Shown here: piece by piece, positions 59,347 to 64,000 of the stretch | Position numbering within the stretch: position 1 is the stretch's first letter | How the letters are laid out: every line of letters begins with the position of its first letter | NCBI GenBank assembly: GCA_050944855.1 | Contig: JBMNRU010000015.1 | Span: 1-64,000, forward strand | DNA length: 64,000 nucleotides | From: Lactonifactor sp050944855 | Lineage (GTDB): Bacteria > Bacillota > Clostridia > Lachnospirales > Lachnospiraceae | Direction of reading: 5' to 3' | Made by a program: the position numbers and the translations under genes | The notes under the pieces: model-generated | Told to the model about the DNA's origin: nothing | Seen by the model: the letters and a program-made list of their open reading frames with translations, nothing else | The model's database searches: none

Positions 59347-60852
59347 TTATCTGTAATAAATAGAGTTCCATCTTAATTCGTTTCTGAACTGGCGGATACT
59401 GGTATCTTTATCAATATAAACAGCTTCGATACCCATAGCATTTGCCCAGTCGCCCATCTGCTCAGAAGTTATGTCATAGGAGAATGCCGTATGATGCGCA
59501 CCGCCCGCATAAATCCATGCTTCCGCGCCTACAGCCAGATTCGGCTCCGGAGTCCAGAAATTGGTAGCTACCGGTAATTTCGGCATTGGTTTTTCTACTT
59601 TTTTACAATTTACATCGTTGATGATCAGGCGGAAACGATTCCCCAGATCGATAAGGGACGTAGCAATACCATGGCCTTCTTTGGATGTAAATACCAGGCG
59701 GGCCGGATCTTCCCGATCGCCCATCGTAAGCGGCTGACATTTAATAGAAATCGGTCCGTCCGCAATGGTAGGACACACTTCCAGCATATGTGCTTCCAAT
59801 ATGCCTTCCTTGCCGGGAACCAGATTGTAAGTGTAATCTTCCATAAAAGAAGTACCTTTTGCATCTTTCTTTCCGTCAGACATAATTTTCATCAGTCGAA
59901 CCATAGCTGCCGTTTTCCAGTCACCTTCTCCGGCAAAGCCATAACCTTTTTCCATCAATCTCTGGATTGCCAGACCCGGCAGCTGCTGCAGCGCTCCCAG
60001 ATCACCAAAATGAGTTACGATCGCATGATAATTCTTCTCTTCCAGGAATCTTTCCAGTCCGATCTCTATCTGTGCCTGCACAGCGACATGTCTTTTAAAC
60101 TCCTCCGGATCTCTTCCTTCTAACAAAATATCGTATTTCTCATAATATTCATCTACTAATGCATTCACATCACTCTGGCTTACTGCCTGTACTGCTTCTG
60201 CCGCTTCGTTAACCGGATACGCATCAACTTCCCAGCCAAATTTGATCTGTGCTTCTACTTTATCCCCTTCTGTTACGGCTACGTTTCTCATGTTATCTGC
60301 AATACGCATAACACGGATGTGACTGCTTTCCATGATACCAATGGCTGTTCTCATCCAGGAGGCAATCTTTTCAATCACCTCTGCATCCTGCCAGAATCCA
60401 ACAATAATTTTTCTTTCGATGCCCATTCGGCTTACGATATGACCATACTCTCTGTCTCCGTGAGCAGCCTGATTCTCATTCATGAAATCCATATCAATGC
60501 TGTCATACGGAATCTCCTGATTAAACTGTGTATGAAAATGAAGCAATGGCTTTCTGTACTCCTGCAGACCCAGGATCCAGGATTTTGCCGGAGAAAATGT
60601 ATGCATCCAGGTAATTACCCCTGCACATTCTTCATCTGCGTTTGCTTCATTAAAAGTTCTTCTGATAACTTCATTGGTGATTAAAGTTGGTTTTAAAACT
60701 ACTTCGTAGGGAAGAATACCGGATTGATTCAAATATTCCACTATAATACGGGAATGTTCCGCCACATTAGCCAGGCACTCTTCCCCGTATAAATCCTGAG
60801 ATCCGGTTGCAAACCAAAACTTATAATTCTTTCCTGTTTTCATTTTCCACAT
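59347..60852 (-). CDS. araA: L-arabinose isomerase
   Basis: AraA (501 aa) converts L-arabinose to L-ribulose, using Mn2+. The start region FWFATGSQDLYGEE is the family hallmark; metal ligands are in FAGEGDWK (Glu) and LEAHMLEVCP (His). There are two candidate starts three codons apart: AGGAGG is 3 bases from the first ATG and 12 bases from the second (60843). I keep the first; the true N terminus could be the second. Confidence 0.95.
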   Translation of the reverse strand: MWKMKTGKNYKFWFATGSQDLYGEECLANVAEHSRIIVEYLNQSGILPYEVVLKPTLITNEVIRRTFNEANADEECAGVITWMHTFSPAKSWILGLQEYRKPLLHFHTQFNQEIPYDSIDMDFMNENQAAHGDREYGHIVSRMGIERKIIVGFWQDAEVIEKIASWMRTAIGIMESSHIRVMRIADNMRNVAVTEGDKVEAQIKFGWEVDAYPVNEAAEAVQAVSQSDVNALVDEYYEKYDILLEGRDPEEFKRHVAVQAQIEIGLERFLEEKNYHAIVTHFGDLGALQQLPGLAIQRLMEKGYGFAGEGDWKTAAMVRLMKIMSDGKKDAKGTSFMEDYTYNLVPGKEGILEAHMLEVCPTIADGPISIKCQPLTMGDREDPARLVFTSKEGHGIATSLIDLGNRFRLIINDVNCKKVEKPMPKLPVATNFWTPEPNLAVGAEAWIYAGGAHHTAFSYDITSEQMGDWANAMGIEAVYIDKDTSIRQFRNELRWNSIYYR

Positions 60853-60866
60853 GATCCTCCTTCTAT

Positions 60867-60894
60867 TTAATATCTTCTTCTTAATATCTTCTTC
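60867..60894. repeat. 14-bp tandem repeat at the araR stop codon
   Basis: TTAATATCTTCTTC occurs twice head to tail. The right copy encodes the last Arg/Tyr codons and stop of araR, the left copy lies in the spacer before araA, as after replication slippage. Confidence 0.6.
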
Positions 60895-61978
60895 TTGTCG
60901 ACTCTCGTATGATAAGCTCCGGCTGTATCAAACGTTCTACTTTACTCTCTTCTTCCGGCACCTTATGAATCTGCTCCAACAGTAATTCCGCTGCCATTTC
61001 ACCAAGCTTTTCCTGGGGATGGGCAATCGTGGTCAGATTAATGCGCTCATTCTCAGAAATAACAGAATTATCATATCCGGTAATGGAAATGTCCTCCGGA
61101 ATCCGGATTCTCTGCTTCTGCAGTCCTTTTTTCACTGACTGAGCGATCTGATCATTGTAACAGACAATTCCGTCTATGGGCATCTTCTGCTTCAGCATCA
61201 TATCCAGCATCAGCGTAGGTTTTTCTTTTCGGTCTTCTGTATGAAACCAGATGACCCTCTCCGGATTATACGGCATATTGTATTCCTGCAGGGCTTTTAC
61301 AAAACCTGTATGACGTTCCTTCCCCTGCATATCATCTGCTTTAAAGATACCCACCAGGTTTCTATGTCCGATATCCAGCAAATACTTTGTAATCAGATAG
61401 CCCCCTTTGCAGTCATCCATAAGGATATGCGGCTTGTCCTGCAGCTGCGGATAAATCCCCTGGATAAAAATATAGGGAATTTTATATTCTTCCAACATCG
61501 CATATAAATTCAAATGCTTACATAAAATCTGACTTTTGCTGGGCTCAATAATCAGTCCGTCAATATCTTTTGTCAGAATATCTTCCAGTGCCTTTGCTTC
61601 ACCGGAACGGCTGTTGCAGGTATTCTTCAGCATAATACTGTATCCATTCGCTGTCAGCACCCGATCAATCCCCTGAATCAGTCTTGGAAAAATATAATCA
61701 GAAATATAAGTGGTAACTACCGCAATATTCTTAGACTGCTTCAGATGCCGCATGCGTTCTGAACAATACGTTCCCTTTCCGTGCTCTGCCATAACATATC
61801 CTTCATTGGCCAGAATAGCCAGAGCCTTCCGCACAGTATGCCTGCTGATATGAAAGGCTTCCGAAAGTTCATTTTCCGACGGAAGCTTTTCTCCAGGCTT
61901 GATTTTTCCTGAAAGAATATCTCCTTTTAACTTCTCCATAAGAGAATAATATTTCGTTTTTCCGCTTTCGTTTGTCAT
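60881..61978 (-). CDS. araR: Arabinose operon repressor AraR
   Basis: A 365-aa chimeric repressor: GntR winged helix at the N terminus (LKGDILSGKIKPGEKLPSENELSEAFHISRHTVRKALAILANEGY) and a LacI-like sugar-binding domain (IAVVTTYISDYIFPRLIQGID, DGIVCYNDQIAQSVKKGLQ, SITGYDNSVIS). L-arabinose is expected to release it from DNA. It heads the araR-A-B-D unit; araA follows in 28 bases. An inverted repeat operator overlaps its promoter, indicating autoregulation. No arabinose transporter is in the window. Confidence 0.9.
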   Translation of the reverse strand: MTNESGKTKYYSLMEKLKGDILSGKIKPGEKLPSENELSEAFHISRHTVRKALAILANEGYVMAEHGKGTYCSERMRHLKQSKNIAVVTTYISDYIFPRLIQGIDRVLTANGYSIMLKNTCNSRSGEAKALEDILTKDIDGLIIEPSKSQILCKHLNLYAMLEEYKIPYIFIQGIYPQLQDKPHILMDDCKGGYLITKYLLDIGHRNLVGIFKADDMQGKERHTGFVKALQEYNMPYNPERVIWFHTEDRKEKPTLMLDMMLKQKMPIDGIVCYNDQIAQSVKKGLQKQRIRIPEDISITGYDNSVISENERINLTTIAHPQEKLGEMAAELLLEQIHKVPEEESKVERLIQPELIIRESTRRRY

Positions 61979-61997
61979 AAAGCCCTCCTTACCCGTT

Positions 61998-62028
61998 ATT
62001 ATACAGCTTGTACGGTAAAGTATACAAG
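61998..62028 (-). promoter_or_regulatory. araR promoter with AraR-like operator
   Basis: On the minus strand TATAAT (61998-62003) has a weak -35 (TTGTAT, 18-base spacer). The inverted repeat CTTGTA-N10-TACAAG (62007-62028) covers the promoter and resembles Bacillus AraR half-sites (TTGTAC). The rest of 61979-62214 shows no other feature. Confidence 0.65.
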
Positions 62029-62214
62029 ATGTATTGCCTGGGCAACATGCAAAAAAACCGCATTATTTTTGTAGCATTTTCACAATTTCTATTTCATTTT
62101 TTTCAAATTCTTAAAAGTTTTACCATTTTTCTCACCGAATCGGAGAACACACCGGAAGCTATGGAAGATACATGTACAAAAACATCCTCTCACACGTATA
62201 TTCTATGTGTCCCA

Positions 62215-62898
62215 TTAATTATTGGAAGTTGGTATGTACTGCCTGATCCTTCCTGCAAATTCCGTAAAATTCTGCGTCTGCAGCATAACTCTTCCCGGGC
62301 CCGTCAGGGTAGTTAAAAACAGCCCTTCTCCTCCCAGGAAGATATTCATGCCGCCTTTGATCATCTCTACACTGTAACCAACAGAAGTTTCAAACGCTAC
62401 AATATTGCCGGTGTCTACTTTTAATACTTCTCCCGGTGCCAGTTCCTTTTCGATCAGATCTCCGTCTACCTCCAGAAAAGCCATTCCGCTTCCTGTTAAC
62501 TCCTGTAAAATAAATCCCTCACCGCCAAACAAACCGGCAGATAACTTTTTGGTAAAGACAGCTCTTAAATCCACACTGTTTTGTGCGCATAAAAAGGCCC
62601 CCTTCTGACAGATCAGGCTACTCCTGCTGCTTAAGTCAACCGGATATACCGTTCCTGGCACCGTAGCGGCAAATCCGATCAGAGCCTGGTTGGCATATGC
62701 CGTATAGGTTGTCATAAAGAAAGACTCTCCCCCGAACATTCTGCCTAATCCTTTCATAAAACCGCCTTTTGCATTGGTTTGCATTTCAATTCCTTCACTC
62801 ATCCAGGTCATACCGCCTGACTGGGTATACACACTCTCGCCAGCCTCCAGCTGCATTTCAACTGCCGGTACGGTCTTTCCTATAATACGATATCTCAT
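62215..62898 (-). CDS. AIM24 / TIGR00266 family protein
   Basis: A 227-aa protein of the AIM24 family, thought to be a beta-rich domain of uncertain function. Visible features are QLEAGESVYTQSGGMTWM, MKGLGRMFGGESFFMTTY, GLFGGEGFILQELTGSGMAFL, and FLGGEGLFLTTLTGPGRVMLQT, a repeated GGEG...LTG pattern. AGGAGG precedes the ATG at 62898. A TATAAT at 62946-62951 is the likely -10. Pho-box-like repeats lie upstream. Confidence 0.88.
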   Translation of the reverse strand: MRYRIIGKTVPAVEMQLEAGESVYTQSGGMTWMSEGIEMQTNAKGGFMKGLGRMFGGESFFMTTYTAYANQALIGFAATVPGTVYPVDLSSRSSLICQKGAFLCAQNSVDLRAVFTKKLSAGLFGGEGFILQELTGSGMAFLEVDGDLIEKELAPGEVLKVDTGNIVAFETSVGYSVEMIKGGMNIFLGGEGLFLTTLTGPGRVMLQTQNFTEFAGRIRQYIPTSNN

Positions 62899-62980
62899 AG
62901 TAACCTCCTGTCTGCCTTTGGGCACCTTTCTTTCTGTTTGAATTTATTATACTATATTCTGCTTCGATTTTCGCTTTGAT

Positions 62981-63029
62981 TTCACATATTTCTCACGATT
63001 CCTTCATTATTTTTCACAATTCCTTCACA
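62981..63029 (+). promoter_or_regulatory. Row of five Pho-box-like hexamers
   Basis: On the plus strand TTCACA (62981), CTCACG (62992), TTCATT (63003), TTCACA (63013) and TTCACA (63024) are spaced 11, 11, 10 and 11 bases apart. This is the direct-repeat layout bound by PhoB/PhoP-type response regulators. Confidence 0.55.
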
Positions 63030-63049
63030 GTATCAACACATTTTCTCTG

Positions 63050-63055
63050 TATAGT
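63050..63055 (+). promoter_or_regulatory. Candidate -10 box downstream of the Pho-box row
   Basis: TATAGT lies 20 bases after the last hexamer, as in activator-dependent promoters lacking a -35 box, and directs transcription rightward into the inserted element. Confidence 0.4.
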
Positions 63056-63063
63056 AAAAAGCA

Positions 63064-63106
63064 AACAAGGAAGTAAGCACTTTTATAACATAGTCCTTGT
63101 TTTTAC
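63064..63106 (+). terminator. Hairpin with U-run just after the Pho-type promoter
   Basis: AACAAGGA (63064-63071) pairs with TCCTTGTT (63094-63101), then TTT. A transcript from 63050-63055 would be only about 45 bases long if it stops here. Confidence 0.45.
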
Positions 63107-63174
63107 ACTCTATGGGATGCCTTGCCGCATATAGCAGCGCAGCCTATGAGGGTAACTTTTCTTTTTCATTAACG

Positions 63175-63201
63175 GCCAGTATCGTCCCCCATGATACTGG
63201 C
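63175..63201. repeat. 9-bp palindrome
   Basis: GCCAGTATC and GATACTGGC form perfect arms around a 9-base loop GTCCCCCAT, near the presumed end of the integrative element. Purpose unknown. Confidence 0.5.
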
Positions 63202-63225
63202 TCTCCTTCCTTTTAGAGCAAAAAG

Positions 63226-63252
63226 TATTGTTTTTAAAAAAAAAACTTACTA
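63226..63252. other. Possible end of the integrative element (att junction)
   Basis: A T-run followed by ten A (GTTTTTAAAAAAAAAACTT) resembles the T/A-rich junctions of Tn916-family elements and lies about 130-180 bases beyond the integrase arm sites. The exact boundary cannot be set without the other end. Confidence 0.3.
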
Positions 63253-63276
63253 AATTTCTGATTATCTTTTCATAAG

Positions 63277-63363
63277 TTGGTAAATGCCGATATATCCCGT
63301 ATTTTAGGGCTTTATCGGTATTTTCTTTTTGGAAGATACCTTGCATAAGCTGGCATTTACCAG
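63277..63363. repeat. Nested palindromes next to the integrase gene
   Basis: Outer arms TTGGTAAATGCC (63277-63288) and GGCATTTACCAG (63352-63363) enclose CCGATA/TATCGG with CCC/GGG inside, and GGTAT/ATACC. Neighbouring stems share bases, so alternative folds are possible. Confidence 0.55.
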
Positions 63364-63381
63364 CATGAAAATGCAACCAAA

Positions 63382-63403
63382 AGTAGTAAATGAGTAGTAA
63401 ATA
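63382..63403. repeat. Tandem integrase arm sites
   Basis: AGTAGTAAATG and AGTAGTAAATA are adjacent 11-base direct repeats 13 bases past the integrase stop codon, like the DR2 sites bound by the N-terminal domain of Tn916 integrase. Confidence 0.55.
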
Positions 63404-63415
63404 TAAGTTCCGATA

Positions 63416-64000
63416 TTAACAAGCCAGTCTTTCCAGCTCTGCTTTTGCAGATTGAAATGTACCGTGTGCGTAATAACCAAGTGTCATGGTTATGTTAGCG
63501 TGTCCCATGAGATATTGCAGAGTGTTTGGGTTCATTCCTCTGTTTGCCATATTCGTACAATAAGTATGTCGGAATGAATGTGGTGTGATGTTCGGTAACT
63601 TGTCCGTGTGATACTTGTTATACTTCTTAATCAGTCCTCGCACCATGCCCTCATAGTTTCCTGCAATTTTAGGCAAGCCCTCACGGTTCAAGAATAGGAA
63701 ATTGCTGTAACCACCTACAATCAGCGGTTGTGCATTTCCTCTGTTCTTTAGTATTCTTTGGATTGCTTGATAAGCTCGTTCTGTCAATGGAAGTTCCCGT
63801 TTTCCGTTTTTGGTCTTTGGCGTTTCAATATAGTAGCCGATTTCGCTATCTTTCAATAACTGGTGGTCTATATTGAGTATTCTGTTCTGCATATCAATAT
63901 GCGTCGTCAGTCCGCAAAATTCAGAAATACGAAGTCCCGTTTCCAGAAGAAGTACAACCTCATCATAATACTTACTGTAAATCTTGTCCGTTTCCATAAA
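63416..64000 (-). CDS. int: Tn916-family tyrosine integrase (truncated by window edge)
   Basis: The C-terminal catalytic part of a tyrosine recombinase, at least 194 aa; the N terminus continues past the right edge. Active-site residues are seen: Arg in LETGLRISEFCGL, Lys in TPKTKNGKREL, His/Arg in THSFRHTY (HSFRH), His in MGHANITMTLGYYAH, and the nucleophile Tyr in the same segment. The pattern closely follows Int of Tn916/Tn1549. It marks one end of an integrative conjugative element that extends rightward. Confidence 0.93.
   Translation of the reverse strand, partial: FMETDKIYSKYYDEVVLLLETGLRISEFCGLTTHIDMQNRILNIDHQLLKDSEIGYYIETPKTKNGKRELPLTERAYQAIQRILKNRGNAQPLIVGGYSNFLFLNREGLPKIAGNYEGMVRGLIKKYNKYHTDKLPNITPHSFRHTYCTNMANRGMNPNTLQYLMGHANITMTLGYYAHGTFQSAKAELERLAC

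Noticed and set aside
63110..63376. An 88-codon minus-strand open frame after the integrase
   Set aside because: It spans the palindromes and the likely element end; no ribosome site and no family match I can recognise.

Overview
The window reads as chromosomal DNA of a Gram-positive anaerobe of the Clostridia, most likely family Lachnospiraceae (Blautia/Dorea-like; the genus is a guess). The evidence is the moderate GC, tight Firmicutes-type Shine-Dalgarno sequences, sigma-A promoters with 17-bp spacers, a Cys-type T-box, a CIRCE element, the cysE-cysS-mrnC-rlmB-sigH block, and several small protein families I know mainly from this family. Nearly every gene lies on the minus strand. The exceptions are a cold-shock gene, a DUF5721-like gene, a HAD phosphatase with a YtxH-like gene, and a 2-hydroxyacid dehydrogenase.

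Layout from left to right. 1-249: tandem promoters and leader of an rRNA operon that runs off the left edge. 250-5074: radA, a small conserved gene, clpC and a YtrA-type GntR gene. 5145-8135: a MATE exporter and a PutP-like symporter. 8204-11702: the purine run purE-M-N-D. 11812-20147: the pyrimidine run pyrC-F-K-D-E followed by a 50-aa membrane protein, VanZ, a small membrane protein, an HD 5'-deoxynucleotidase and an M29 aminopeptidase. 20326-25703: cspA with a structured leader, a small membrane protein, degV, a palindromic repeat cluster, two DUF genes, and htpG with CIRCE. 25893-32590: nhaC, an overlapping maf/HAD/HAD/small-gene operon, an RpiR regulator, a HAD phosphatase and a YtxH-like protein. 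32666-37153: an operon behind a TPP riboswitch (thiamine-binding protein, ThiXYZ-like ABC importer, M20 hydrolase). 37150-46292: a MocR regulator, glnS, a GntR regulator, a YfcC carrier with two duplicated M20 amidohydrolases, and a D-2-hydroxyacid dehydrogenase. 46358-51866: a phage-type GH25 lysozyme, tRNA-Thr, and sigH-rlmB-mrnC-cysS-cysE under a Cys T-box. 51917-56937: gdhA, ispF, and copA with csoR. 57005-62028: the arabinose operon araR-A-B-D. 62215-64000: an AIM24 protein, a Pho-box-like promoter, and the end of a Tn916-family integrative element with its truncated integrase.

The strongest unusual signals are listed here. First, copA carries a CopZ-like domain at its C terminus, and inside the reading frame there is a well-spaced Shine-Dalgarno and ATG that would release that domain as a free 67-aa chaperone. 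Second, a row of five Pho-box-like hexamers points at the inserted element, suggesting the insertion separated a phosphate-controlled promoter from its gene. Third, an M20 amidohydrolase sits at the end of the TPP-riboswitch operon, which suggests pyrimidine salvage. Fourth, an 11-bp-phased operator abuts the nhaC promoter. Fifth, three promoters reuse the stop codon of the preceding gene as part of their -35 box. I saw no CRISPR array, no transposase-bearing insertion sequence and no recognisable defence system.
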